A DNA stretch of 24,652 bases from an uncultured Sinobacteraceae bacterium (GCA_937902995.1 CALEKY010000056.1:1-24652), one strand, 5' to 3'. Counted from the stretch's first letter, positions 1 to 7,373 are shown. Notes: generated from the sequence alone by a model not told the origin. Translations and numbers: made by a program.

Positions 1-183
1 GAACATCCCGAGGCGTCGGACCCCAGGGCAAATGAGCGGCGCATTATACACAGGCGGTACGGGCCGAACGGCGCCCATCGGGGGTCAACGGTGGACCCCG
101 GTCGGCGGCAAAGCCCAAGGGGGTGCATCCAATAGGTACACTGGGCGCCCGCGCTGACCGCAGCGCGTCGTACAGGTGAATGC
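1..183. other. Upstream non-coding region, no gene seen
   Basis: I see no convincing coding frame here. There is a GGGGTC/GACCCC inverted repeat with a 7-nt loop at 81-99, and GGACCCC also occurs at 18-24. An ATTATA at 43-48 reads TATAAT on the minus strand and could be the -10 of a leftward gene outside the window, but no good -35 accompanies it. The sequence AGGTGA at 174-179 is the likely ribosome binding site of the first gene. Confidence 0.5.
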
Positions 184-1479
184 ATGCTTTGGAGCGAGAT
201 CGGGGTCATCTTCCTGCTGGTGCTTTTGAATGGATTCTTCTCCCTATCGGAGATGGCGCTGGTCTCCTCGAAACGCACGCGTCTGCAGACGCTCGCCGAG
301 CAGGGTCGCTCGGGCGCGAAATCCGCCCTCGCGCTCTTGGAAGATCCGACGACCTTTCTGTCCGCGATCCAGATCGGGATCACATTGATCGGCCTCGTCA
401 CCGGCGTGTACAGCGGCGCAAGACTCGCCGAGCCCCTTGCCAATGCGCTGCTGCCGCTCGGCGTACCGGAGCGCTACGCCACTGAAATCTCCTTCGTCGT
501 CGTCGTCATTCTGGTGACGTACGTATCGCTGATCGCCGGCGAGCTCGTCCCGAAAAGAGTCGCGCTCTCGCATGCCGAGACGCTCGCCGTCTTCGTCGCG
601 CCGATCATGCGCGTGTTCGCCAGGATCATGGCACCGGGCGTGTGGTTGCTGCGGTCGTCCGTGAACCTGGTGCTGAAGATCCTGCCCGTTTCGTCCGCAC
701 CTCAAGCGGCTGTGACCGAAGACGATTTGCGCGCGCTCGTCGCCGAAGGCACGCGCGCGGGCGTATTCCTCGCCTCCGAACGCCGGCTGCTGGAAGGCGT
801 GCTGGCGCTCGCCGACCGCAAAGTCGGCTCGATCATGATTCCTCGGCAGGACGTCATTTGGCTCGATCTCGACAAACCGCTCGAGACGATCTGGCATCAG
901 GCCAAGGAGAGCGGCCATGCGCGATTCCTCGTCGCCCGCGGCAAGCTCGACAACCTGCTCGGCATGATCACGCTCGCGAACCTGAGCGAAGCCATGCGCC
1001 GCGGCCACTTGGATCCCGAACGCGATCTCGAGCCGCCGTTGCACATTCCCGATTCCATTTCGGTGCTGCAGCTGCTCGATCAGTTCCAGCGCTCGAGCAC
1101 GCACCTGGCCATCGTCACCGACGAATACGGCGACATCGAAGGCATCACCACGCCGATCGACATCCTGAAAGCGATTGCCGGCGAGCTACCCGACCTCGGC
1201 AGCCGCGAACGGCCAGAAGCCCAGTTACGCGAGGACGGCAGTTGGATCATCGACGGCCACATGCCGATCGAAGACCTTCAGCGACGTCTCGGACGTCGCG
1301 ACATGGCCGGCCGCGACTATCACACCGTCGCCGGTTTCGTCCTCGCCCGCCTCGGGCGCATTCCCAAACCCGGCGACACCCTCACGTGGCGCGATCTCAA
1401 GATCGAGATCGTGGACATGGATGGGGTGAGGATTGATAAGGTGCTGCTATCGAATGCAGGAAAGGAAGCCGGAGCGTGA
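184..1479 (+). CDS. Hemolysin-family CNNM/CBS-pair/CorC domain membrane protein
   Basis: This 431-residue inner-membrane protein belongs to the CNNM/CorB (DUF21-CBS-CorC_HlyC) family, whose members are tied to Mg2+/Co2+ efflux or transport-linked regulation. The N-terminal third carries hydrophobic segments at about 5-25, 60-80, 100-125 and 130-155, with the DUF21-type stretch LNGFFSLSEMALVSSKRTR near the start. A CBS pair follows at about 215-335 (VGSIMIPRQDVIWLDLD, then TDEYGDIEGITTPIDIL). The C-terminal 340-425 is the CorC_HlyC domain (WIIDGHMPIEDLQRRLG). ATG 184 is preceded by AGGTGA at 174-179. Its length and domain order are complete for the family. The old name hemolysin is historical and does not imply toxicity. 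The stop codon lies inside a heptamer repeat array, and the gene converges on the permease at 1570-2625. The transported ion cannot be read from the sequence. Confidence 0.88.
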   Translation: MLWSEIGVIFLLVLLNGFFSLSEMALVSSKRTRLQTLAEQGRSGAKSALALLEDPTTFLSAIQIGITLIGLVTGVYSGARLAEPLANALLPLGVPERYATEISFVVVVILVTYVSLIAGELVPKRVALSHAETLAVFVAPIMRVFARIMAPGVWLLRSSVNLVLKILPVSSAPQAAVTEDDLRALVAEGTRAGVFLASERRLLEGVLALADRKVGSIMIPRQDVIWLDLDKPLETIWHQAKESGHARFLVARGKLDNLLGMITLANLSEAMRRGHLDPERDLEPPLHIPDSISVLQLLDQFQRSSTHLAIVTDEYGDIEGITTPIDILKAIAGELPDLGSRERPEAQLREDGSWIIDGHMPIEDLQRRLGRRDMAGRDYHTVAGFVLARLGRIPKPGDTLTWRDLKIEIVDMDGVRIDKVLLSNAGKEAGA

Positions 1480-1510
1480 GTGGTGAGTTGTGAGTAGTGA
1501 GTGGCGAGGC
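1476..1510 (+). repeat. Degenerate heptamer array A1 (GTGAGTN units)
   Basis: Four clear 7-nt units (GTGAGTG, GTGAGTT, GTGAGTA, GTGAGTG) and a decayed fifth run without phase slip. The first unit contains the TGA stop (1477-1479) of the upstream gene, so the repeat overlaps the coding end. A 7-bp hairpin and then a second heptamer array follow. The period is not a multiple of three. Confidence 0.8.
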
Positions 1511-1522
1511 GCGTAGCGCCTC
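1506..1522. other. Hairpin between heptamer arrays A1 and A2
   Basis: GAGGCGC (1506-1512) and GCGCCTC (1516-1522) form a perfect 7-bp stem with a GTA loop. It lies midway between two convergent genes and could act as a bidirectional 3'-end structure. There is no clean T run on either side, so it is not called as an intrinsic terminator. Confidence 0.6.
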
Positions 1523-1523
1523 C

Positions 1524-1572
1524 TTCCCTTTTCCCTTTTCCCCTTTCCCCTTTCCCTTTTCCCTTTTCCCTA
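1524..1572 (-). repeat. Degenerate heptamer array A2 (TTCCCTT units; AGGGAAA on -)
   Basis: Seven consecutive 7-nt units of TTCCCTT/TTCCCCT run from 1524 to 1572 with no insertions. On the minus strand they read AGGGAAA. The last unit (TTCCCTA) contains the stop codon of the leftward permease gene (complement of CTA, 1570-1572). With A1, the whole spacer between the two stop codons is heptamer repeat plus hairpin. Confidence 0.85.
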
Positions 1573-2625
1573 CTTCTGGTGCTGCTGCAACCACTCCTTC
1601 CATATTGCGAGTGAGACGGCGAGCAGCACGGGACCGATGAACAGACCAACGAGGCCGAAGGCGAGCACGCCGCCGAGGACGCCGAACACGACCAGCAGGA
1701 AAGGCATGCGCGTGGCATTCGAAATGACGAGCGGGCGCACGATGTTGTCCACCCAGCTCACGAGCAACATGCCCCACAACAACAAGCCGACGCCTTGCCA
1801 GATGTGATTGGTGAGCAAGAGCCAAATACCGAGGCTGCCCCACACCATCGGCGCACCGAACGGCACGAGCGCCACGAGCGCGGTGAGCGCTCCGAGCAAT
1901 ACCGGTGCGTGCACGCCGAACAACGCATAACCGACGCCGGCCACCGCACCCTGCGCCAATGCACCCAACATCAGTGCATACACGACGGCCTGCGTCGTCG
2001 AGCCGACGGCATCCAAGTAGTCTTTCACGGTCGGGCCCAGGATGCCTTCGAGAATGGCTCGTGCTTCTCGCAGCAGACGCGGTCCGTCGCGCAACAGGAA
2101 GAACAGCGAAAGCACGGCGAAGAACAGCTTCGCAATGTTGCGCCCTACACCGCCGATCAGGCGCGTGATCTCGATCGACGACTCTTCCATCAGCACGATG
2201 AACTGCTGACTGATCGTCTTGGGATCGGCAGCGAGCTGATCCAGAAGCTCCTGCAGCCATGGACCGACGCCAGGCAGCTCGCGCAGCGGCTCGGGTAACT
2301 GCGAGTGCGAGGCCAAGAAATTCTGAACTGCGTGATACGCGGAAACCGCTTCGACCCGCAGCAGCAGCACCATCCAAATGAGCGGCACGATGATGATGAC
2401 CGTGACCAGCAGCGTCGTCGCCAACGACGCCACGGTGGCCCGGTCCCGGCACAGCCGCAACATGCGCAAGTGTGCGGGCCATGCCACGTAAGCGAGGATC
2501 GCGCCCCAGATCAGCGGCACCAGGAACGGCCGCACGACGCTGAACGTCAGCAACAGAATGCCGAGAATGAGGCCGGCGACCAGCAAGCGCCGGAACCAAG
2601 GTGCGGTCGGAAGGTCTGCAAGCAT
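1570..2625 (-). CDS. AI-2E family transporter (PerM/YdiK-like permease)
   Basis: This 351-residue polytopic inner-membrane protein belongs to the AI-2E exporter/PerM (UPF0118) family. Hydrophobic segments sit at about 13-32, 33-50, 65-90, 160-180, 210-240, 245-280 and 300-340, interrupted by a hydrophilic region at about 95-155. The family C-terminal signature is visible (SWVDNIVRPLVISNATRMP, then FGLVGLFIGPVLLAV). Members export autoinducer-2, or Na+/H+ in some cases, but most are uncharacterised, so the substrate is unknown. The start ATG at 2625 lies 110 nt after the tgt stop, and a short CACGGC/GCCGTG hairpin (2640-2656) falls in that gap. It may be transcribed with tgt or alone. The stop codon is part of heptamer array A2. 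Confidence 0.85.
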   Translation of the reverse strand: MLADLPTAPWFRRLLVAGLILGILLLTFSVVRPFLVPLIWGAILAYVAWPAHLRMLRLCRDRATVASLATTLLVTVIIIVPLIWMVLLLRVEAVSAYHAVQNFLASHSQLPEPLRELPGVGPWLQELLDQLAADPKTISQQFIVLMEESSIEITRLIGGVGRNIAKLFFAVLSLFFLLRDGPRLLREARAILEGILGPTVKDYLDAVGSTTQAVVYALMLGALAQGAVAGVGYALFGVHAPVLLGALTALVALVPFGAPMVWGSLGIWLLLTNHIWQGVGLLLWGMLLVSWVDNIVRPLVISNATRMPFLLVVFGVLGGVLAFGLVGLFIGPVLLAVSLAIWKEWLQQHQK

Positions 2626-2735
2626 GCGTATGGTTAGCGCACGGCTATGCGCCGTGGTTTGGAAGTGCGCGGCATATTACCGTTGGCGCGCCGAATCGTC
2701 CCTAGCCAATTGGTGTCGCGCCGGCACATTCGGGA

Positions 2736-3854
2736 TCAACCGTTCTCCTGAACTGGCTCCCTAGATGCGTAGAACTCCTTGACGAACGAGGCGAAACGCC
2801 GCCCGGCGATCGCCTCCCGCATCTTGCGCATTAATTCGAGGTAATAGTGCAGGTTGTGGATCGTGCCGAGCCTCGCTCCGAGGATCTCGTTGCACCGATC
2901 GAGATGACGCAGGTACGCGCGCGTATAGTGCCTGCACGTGTAGCAGTTGCACGCAGGATCGAGCGGGTTCGTATCGGCTTCGTACCGAGCATTGCGGATC
3001 TTCACTACACCCGTCGACGTGAACAAATGCCCGTTGCGGGCATGACGGGTGGGCATCACGCAATCGAACATGTCGATCCCGCGACGAACCGACTCGACCA
3101 GGTCCTCCGGCGTTCCGACGCCCATCAGATAGCGCGGCCGGTCGCTCGGCAACGCAGGTTCGATCGTCTCGAGAATGTGCTCGCGCTCTTCTTTCGGTTC
3201 GCCGACTGCGAGCCCCCCGACGGCATAGCCGTGGAAACCGATGTCGAGCAGACTGGCGATCGATGCCCGCCGCAGGTCGGGATACATCCCGCCTTGTACG
3301 ATGCCGAACAGCGCCCGCCGATTCTCGAGCCGATCGAATTCTTCGCGGCTGCGCTTCGCCCATCGCAAGGACAGCTCCATCGAGCGTCGCGCTTCCTCGT
3401 GCGTCGCCGGATAGGGCGTGCATTCGTCGAAGATCATCACGATGTCGGAGTCGAGATCCCGCTGCACTTGCATGGAGCGCTCCGGCGTCAACAAGACGAG
3501 ATCGCCGTTGACCGGCGAGCGAAAGCTCACGCCCTCCTCCGTGATCTTGCGCAGCGTGGCGAGGCTGAACACCTGAAAGCCGCCCGAATCCGTGAGGATG
3601 GGGCCGTCCCAATGCATGAAACGATGCAAGCCGCCGTGGGCGCGCATCACTTCCATGCCGGGACGCAACATCAAATGAAACGTGTTGCCGAGGATGATCT
3701 GCGCACCGACGTCCCTCAGCTCCTCGGGCGTCATCGCTTTGACGGTTCCGTAGGTCCCGACGGGCATGAACGCCGGCGTTTCGACGATGCCCCGGTCGAA
3801 CGTGATTCGACCGCGGCGCGCGCGCCCGTCGGTTGCGAGGAGCTCGAAATGCAT
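2736..3854 (-). CDS. tgt: Queuine tRNA-ribosyltransferase (TGT)
   Basis: TGT exchanges guanine-34 of tRNAs with GUN anticodons for preQ1, the base-insertion step of queuosine synthesis in the cytoplasm. The 372-residue protein is full length compared with the about 375-residue E. coli enzyme, and key residues fall at the same numbers. Asp89 is in TDSGGFQVFS, and the nucleophile Asp264 is in DMFDCVMPTRHARNGHLF. The zinc site is Cys302, Cys304, Cys307 and His333 (CNCYTCRHY, then TIHNLHYY). FDECTPYP at 142-149 is part of the base-binding pocket. The start is ATG 3854. The gene lies 88 nt downstream of queA on the same strand, the usual queA-tgt pair. The yajC-secD-secF genes that commonly follow tgt in gammaproteobacteria are absent; a permease gene follows instead. 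Confidence 0.97.
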   Translation of the reverse strand: MHFELLATDGRARRGRITFDRGIVETPAFMPVGTYGTVKAMTPEELRDVGAQIILGNTFHLMLRPGMEVMRAHGGLHRFMHWDGPILTDSGGFQVFSLATLRKITEEGVSFRSPVNGDLVLLTPERSMQVQRDLDSDIVMIFDECTPYPATHEEARRSMELSLRWAKRSREEFDRLENRRALFGIVQGGMYPDLRRASIASLLDIGFHGYAVGGLAVGEPKEEREHILETIEPALPSDRPRYLMGVGTPEDLVESVRRGIDMFDCVMPTRHARNGHLFTSTGVVKIRNARYEADTNPLDPACNCYTCRHYTRAYLRHLDRCNEILGARLGTIHNLHYYLELMRKMREAIAGRRFASFVKEFYASREPVQENG

Positions 3855-3942
3855 GCTGGGTCCGTGAATCGAAGTGCAGGGATGCTAGGGCGTATAGCGT
3901 AACAGCAAGCGCTTGCGGGGACGTTGCCTTCAGCCGCGCGCT

Positions 3943-4968
3943 TCAGCCAGGTCTGCGTTCGAGAAACATGGCGTCGCCGTAGCTGAAAAATCGGTAGCGC
4001 TGTGTCACGGCATGGCGATAGGCATTCATCACGTTCTCGTATCCGCCGAACGCGCACACGAGCATCAACAGCGTGGATTCCGGTAAATGAAAGTTCGTGA
4101 GCAATGCATCGACGACTTTGAATCGGAAACCCGGCGTGATGAACAAGCGTGTCTCGCCCGAGAACGGCGCGAGCCCGCCCTCGGCCGCAGCCGTTTCGAG
4201 ACTGCGCACGACCGTCGTGCCCACCGCAACGACTCGACCGCCGCGCTCGCGCGTCTCGCGCACCGCTTCGCACGTGCGCGCGCTGACGCTGGCGCGCTCG
4301 GCGTGCATTCGATGTTCGCGTAAATCGTCGACTCGCACCGGCTGGAACGTTCCGGCACCGACGTGCAACGTCACGTGCTCGATCCGCACGCCGATGGCCC
4401 GGCATTTCTCGAGCATCGCCGCATCGAAATGCAGCCCTGCGGTCGGCGCCGCCACTGCGCCCGGCTCGCGCGCAAACACGGTCTGATACCGGCTGACGTC
4501 TTCGTCATCGGCGCTGCGCTTGATGTACGGCGGTAACGGCATGGCGCCATGGGCCGAAAAGTATTCGAGCGGATCGGCGGACAGCTCGAGCTCGAACAAA
4601 TTGTCTTGCCGGCGGATGAACGTTGCCGTTGCGCCACCCGGCAACGCAACCGGCGCCTCGCGCCGCAGCGGTTTGCTCGCATGCACGTGCGCAAGAATGC
4701 GGCGCCCCTCGAGAATGCGCTCGAGCAGGATTTCCACCTGACCGCCCGTGGGCTTGATGCCGATCACCCGCGCGGGGATCACGCGCGTATCGTTCAGGAC
4801 GAGCAGATCGTGAGGCCGAAGCAGTTCGGGCAATTCGGCGAACGACTTGTCTTCGATCGCGCCCGAAGCGGTGTTCAGATACAGGAGCCGGCTCGCCGTC
4901 CGTTCGGCCGGCGGGCGTTGCGCAATCAGCTCAAGGGGCAGTTCGTAAGCAAAATCGGCGCGGCGCAT
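3943..4968 (-). CDS. queA: S-adenosylmethionine:tRNA ribosyltransferase-isomerase (QueA)
   Basis: QueA transfers and isomerises the ribosyl part of S-adenosylmethionine onto preQ1-modified tRNA to give epoxyqueuosine. The 341-residue protein begins MRRADFAYELPLELIAQ, matching the start of E. coli QueA (MRVTDFSFELPESLIAH). I therefore use ATG 4968 rather than the in-frame TTG at 4983. Family blocks include LLVLNDTRVIPAR, GGQVEILLER, AVAAPTAGLHFD, ITLHVG-like VTLHVGAGTFQPV and the C-terminal TNFHLPESTLLMLVCAFGG. It sits 83 nt after the PDZ gene, and a nested inverted repeat fills that gap. tgt follows 88 nt downstream. Ribosome binding sequence before ATG 4968 is weak. No preQ1 riboswitch is evident. 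Confidence 0.96.
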   Translation of the reverse strand: MRRADFAYELPLELIAQRPPAERTASRLLYLNTASGAIEDKSFAELPELLRPHDLLVLNDTRVIPARVIGIKPTGGQVEILLERILEGRRILAHVHASKPLRREAPVALPGGATATFIRRQDNLFELELSADPLEYFSAHGAMPLPPYIKRSADDEDVSRYQTVFAREPGAVAAPTAGLHFDAAMLEKCRAIGVRIEHVTLHVGAGTFQPVRVDDLREHRMHAERASVSARTCEAVRETRERGGRVVAVGTTVVRSLETAAAEGGLAPFSGETRLFITPGFRFKVVDALLTNFHLPESTLLMLVCAFGGYENVMNAYRHAVTQRYRFFSYGDAMFLERRPG

Positions 4969-4985
4969 ATTGGCGGGCAGCAAAG

Positions 4986-5040
4986 CCAGGGCGCGCCAGT
5001 GTAGTCATGTGCGCCAGCATGACCAACGTGCGCGCCCTGG
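4986..5040. promoter_or_regulatory. Nested inverted repeat in the queA leader
   Basis: The outer arms CCAGGGCGCGC (4986-4996) and GCGCGCCCTGG (5030-5040) are perfect 11-bp complements. Inside them, GTCATG (5004-5009) and CATGAC (5018-5023) form a second perfect 6-bp pair around an 8-nt loop. The flanks between the inner and outer stems are 7 and 6 nt, giving one long hairpin with a near-symmetric internal loop. It lies between the PDZ stop (5052) and the queA ATG (4968). On the transcribed strand no U tract follows. It may be an attenuator, an mRNA processing or stability element, or a protein-binding site. Confidence 0.6.
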
Positions 5041-5051
5041 TTCGCAAGTCG

Positions 5052-6041
5052 TCAGACCGCCTCGGTCCGCAGATCGATCGGACGCCCCGGCGTCGGCGGC
5101 GGTGGCAGATCGGTCTGAGGTTGCAGGCGGAATCGCACACCTTCGCCGCGACCGCCGACGTCTTCAGGGATCGTGATTTCGATCGTCATGCGCTTTTTCA
5201 TGCGCATCACGGTCATCTTCAGTTTCTCGCCCGGCCGATACGAGCCGAGGATTTGCAGCGCATGCGAAACGCTCCTCGGCACTCGATTATCGATGTCGAG
5301 GATGACGTCGCCCTCCTCGATCTGCAGCCGCGAATCGTTCGGCGCGCGCACGACGAGCAGCCCCTGATCGGTGCCGAAGTACTGTCCGAGCTTCGGCGTG
5401 AGCGCGACGAGCTCCGCTGAGCCGAGACCTCGAGGTGACCGTAGGAACTCGATCGCCGGCAAGTGATGCAACTCGCGGGTGAGCGGCGCCAACGCAAAGC
5501 GGTCTGCACGCCCTGCCACGACCGTCGCGGTCGCCGCCTTGCCGTCCCGCAAGTAGCGCACCTTCAACTTCTCGTCCGGCTCGACGTCGCGCATGAACGC
5601 GAGCAGTTTCTCGTGCGGCATTTGCGAGCCTTCCTTTTTCAACGACTGCCCGTTGATCTCGATCAACACATCGCCGGCCTTCAAACCCGCTTCTGCTGCC
5701 GGCCCGCCCGGACTGACACTGAGAATCTCGACGCCGTCCTCGCGTCCCTCGTCGCGTGAACGGATCGCGATACCGAGCGTTGCGCGCGACATCCGCCGGG
5801 AAATAATCGTGCTCACGTGCGGCATGACATCGGACGACAGCGACATGCTGAGCTCCGCAACTTCGCGAGCCGCATCTTCCAGACGTTTGCGCGCTGCTTC
5901 GAGCTTGCGCTCTTGCTCTGCTGCCGTTTTCTCCGGCTCGGCCGCGAGCGTCGGCTGCGCCATTGCGACCAACGACGCGAGCACCGCACCGGCAACGAAC
6001 CGCATCGCCCGCGAATGCGGCGCCCTCATCGACCTACTCAT
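5052..6041 (-). CDS. Periplasmic protein with two PDZ domains
   Basis: This 329-residue exported protein has a signal peptide at about 11-34 (hydrophobic VAGAVLASLVAMAQ, likely cleavage after TLAA). An alanine/glutamate-rich helix likely to form a coiled coil follows at 36-67. PDZ 1 spans about 88-178 (GGPAAEAGLKAGDVLIEING) and PDZ 2 about 208-292 (LQIEEGDVILDIDNRVPRSV). A proline-rich tail ends the protein. No protease domain or Ser-His-Asp triad is present, so it is likely a peptide-binding sensor or adaptor, not a DegS/DegP enzyme. GGAGGAG lies about 6 nt before ATG 6041, a strong ribosome binding site. It follows the anti-sigma gene by 21 nt and is likely in the same operon. By analogy with RseA/DegS-type envelope stress control, it may sense misfolded outer-membrane proteins; this role is inferred. 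Confidence 0.85.
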   Translation of the reverse strand: MSRSMRAPHSRAMRFVAGAVLASLVAMAQPTLAAEPEKTAAEQERKLEAARKRLEDAAREVAELSMSLSSDVMPHVSTIISRRMSRATLGIAIRSRDEGREDGVEILSVSPGGPAAEAGLKAGDVLIEINGQSLKKEGSQMPHEKLLAFMRDVEPDEKLKVRYLRDGKAATATVVAGRADRFALAPLTRELHHLPAIEFLRSPRGLGSAELVALTPKLGQYFGTDQGLLVVRAPNDSRLQIEEGDVILDIDNRVPRSVSHALQILGSYRPGEKLKMTVMRMKKRMTIEITIPEDVGGRGEGVRFRLQPQTDLPPPPTPGRPIDLRTEAV

Positions 6042-6062
6042 AGAACTCCTCCACCAATCGAG

Positions 6063-6680
6063 TTAGAAGCTGTTCGGCACGGACTCGGCGTACCGCACCT
6101 TGACCAACGAATCCATCAACTCCACGCGCTGGCTCCACAGGCGTTGAGCCTGACGCCGATCGAGCCCCACTTCGGCACCGTGCGCGAGCTGCCAATCGAG
6201 CCACTGAATGCCCTGTTCGAGCGAGTCCACGGTGACCGCGGTCGACACGCGCTCGACCTGCGGACGCGCGGGTAGCGCTTCGAGGAGAGCTTCGAGCTCG
6301 CGCGACTGCGCAATCAGCGCGTCGAGCTCGACGAGCTCCGCACTTGGCGAATCGCCGGCATCGGCGAACGGCTGCGGTGCAAGGCGGTCCCGATCCAATT
6401 CGACGACGGCGATCGCGCCGAACACCACGCACGCAAGCGCCGCCGCAACAGCCAACGCGAACTTTCGTTTGTTCTGAGGCCGCGCGGCACGCGCTTCGAT
6501 CTGCGGCCAGAAATCGCGCGGCGGATCGATTGCGGAGAGCGAGCTCAATTCGTCGCGCATGCGCGCCAGACGCGCCGCTTCGGCAAGGCACGTCGGGCAC
6601 TGAGCGACGTGTGCGCTGACAGCCGCGTCGACGGGCGCGCCGTCGCGCAAGCTCAACAATTGGTCGAGGCGGGCATGCAT
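6063..6680 (-). CDS. Zinc-finger (ZAS-type) transmembrane anti-sigma factor
   Basis: This is a 205-residue single-pass membrane protein. The N-terminal cytoplasmic part has the anti-sigma zinc motif H24-x3-C28-x2-C31 (HVAQCPTC). One transmembrane segment lies at about 74-94 (FALAVAAALACVVFGAIAVV), followed by a periplasmic, helical C-terminal domain rich in Glu and Leu. Such proteins hold an ECF sigma factor inactive until an envelope signal releases it. I chose ATG 6680, 28 nt inside the sigma gene, because it directly precedes the zinc finger. A longer frame to 6821 would add unrelated Arg/Ala-rich sequence that shadows the sigma gene. The overlap suggests translational coupling with its sigma partner. 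The periplasmic domain is not one I recognise. Confidence 0.8.
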   Translation of the reverse strand: MHARLDQLLSLRDGAPVDAAVSAHVAQCPTCLAEAARLARMRDELSSLSAIDPPRDFWPQIEARAARPQNKRKFALAVAAALACVVFGAIAVVELDRDRLAPQPFADAGDSPSAELVELDALIAQSRELEALLEALPARPQVERVSTAVTVDSLEQGIQWLDWQLAHGAEVGLDRRQAQRLWSQRVELMDSLVKVRYAESVPNSF

Positions 6681-7252
6681 GACACTGACTCGGATCTGGA
6701 TTCCAAGAGCTCGCGCAGACGCCGATGTGCGCGAGAAAGCTGCGATTTCGAGAATGCGATCGTTCGCCCCAGGGCTTTGGCGATCTCGCCATGCGTATAG
6801 CCCTCGACGTCGTGGAGCCAAACGACGGTTCTGGCGAGCGGCGGAAGCAAAGCCAGCGCGCGTTCGAGATCCGCTTGTGCGGCCGCCTCCAGATCGGCGG
6901 ACGGACCGTCATCGGAGAGCACGGGAGGTGCCGTTTCGGTATCTGCGTCGAGCCAGAGGAGGCTGCGATGCCAAGGCGAGCGCAGATACATCAGGCACTT
7001 GCTCACCGCGATCGAGCGCACCCAGCCGCTGAAGGAACCTTCGCCGGAGAAGCTGCCGATGCTGCGCAGGATTTCGACGAAGACTTCTTGGAAGAGCTCG
7101 TCGGCGACCGCGCTGCGCGGAATCAAGCGCCGAACCAACGTGTACACGGGGCGCTCGTAGGTCCGATAGATCGCCTCGTGGGCGCGACGGTCGCCCGCCG
7201 CTGCGGCGCGGATCGTTTCGGAAGGCAGCTCTATTCCGTAGAAGTGCGACAT
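6653..7252 (-). CDS. ECF-type RNA polymerase sigma factor
   Basis: This 199-residue sigma-70-family protein has only regions 2 and 4, as in ECF sigmas. Region 2 covers about 20-92 (ADELFQEVFVEILRSIGSF, then GWVRSIAVSKCLMYLR). Region 4 covers about 127-183, with a helix-turn-helix at 150-178 (GYTHGEIAKALGRTIAFSKS, then QLSRAHRRLRELL). It should bind core RNA polymerase and recognise its own set of promoters. The 3' end overlaps the anti-sigma gene by 28 nt, and the PDZ gene follows, so the three form one module. I found no confident GGAAC/TCTGA-like ECF promoter upstream, so autoregulation is not shown. The ATG 7252 start lacks a clear Shine-Dalgarno sequence. It is not close enough to RpoE to name. 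Confidence 0.87.
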   Translation of the reverse strand: MSHFYGIELPSETIRAAAAGDRRAHEAIYRTYERPVYTLVRRLIPRSAVADELFQEVFVEILRSIGSFSGEGSFSGWVRSIAVSKCLMYLRSPWHRSLLWLDADTETAPPVLSDDGPSADLEAAAQADLERALALLPPLARTVVWLHDVEGYTHGEIAKALGRTIAFSKSQLSRAHRRLRELLESRSESVSCMPASTNC

Positions 7253-7324
7253 CGACCGGTTAGATGCGCCAGGGGATCGAAAGGTCGCAATCGTCGAGCG
7301 GCGTCCTTCCGGCCCATCCGTCGG

Positions 7325-7344
7325 GTCGATCGATGCCGATCGAC
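7325..7344. promoter_or_regulatory. 20-bp perfect dyad next to the tRNA promoter
   Basis: GTCGATC (7325-7331) and GATCGAC (7338-7344) form perfect 7-bp arms separated by 6 nt. The dyad ends exactly where the proposed -35 of the tRNA-Leu promoter begins, and it is 73 nt upstream of the divergent sigma-factor start. It could be an operator for either gene. The binding protein is unknown. Confidence 0.4.
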
Positions 7345-7373
7345 TTCCGAGTTTGCATCGACCTCCCTATACT
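7345..7373 (+). promoter_or_regulatory. Putative promoter of tRNA-Leu
   Basis: TTCCGA (7345-7350), a 17-nt spacer and TATACT (7368-7373) form a sigma-70 style promoter with a strong -10 and weak -35. The sequence after the -10 (TGCGCCCCC) is the G/C-rich discriminator typical of stringently controlled stable-RNA promoters. The tRNA begins at 7416, leaving a 5' leader of roughly 35 nt. Confidence 0.5.

Noticed and set aside
36..53. TATAAT on the minus strand (43-48) as promoter of a gene to the left
   Set aside because: Perfect -10 hexamer but no acceptable -35 at 16-18 nt and the supposed gene is outside the window.
1397..2599. A 400-residue minus-strand frame overlapping the permease gene
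   Set aside because: Shifted-frame shadow of the AI-2E permease; low-complexity Arg/Ala/Gly composition and no recognisable fold.
2847..3902. A 351-residue plus-strand frame opposite tgt
   Set aside because: Antisense shadow of tgt, whose catalytic and zinc residues are all intact.
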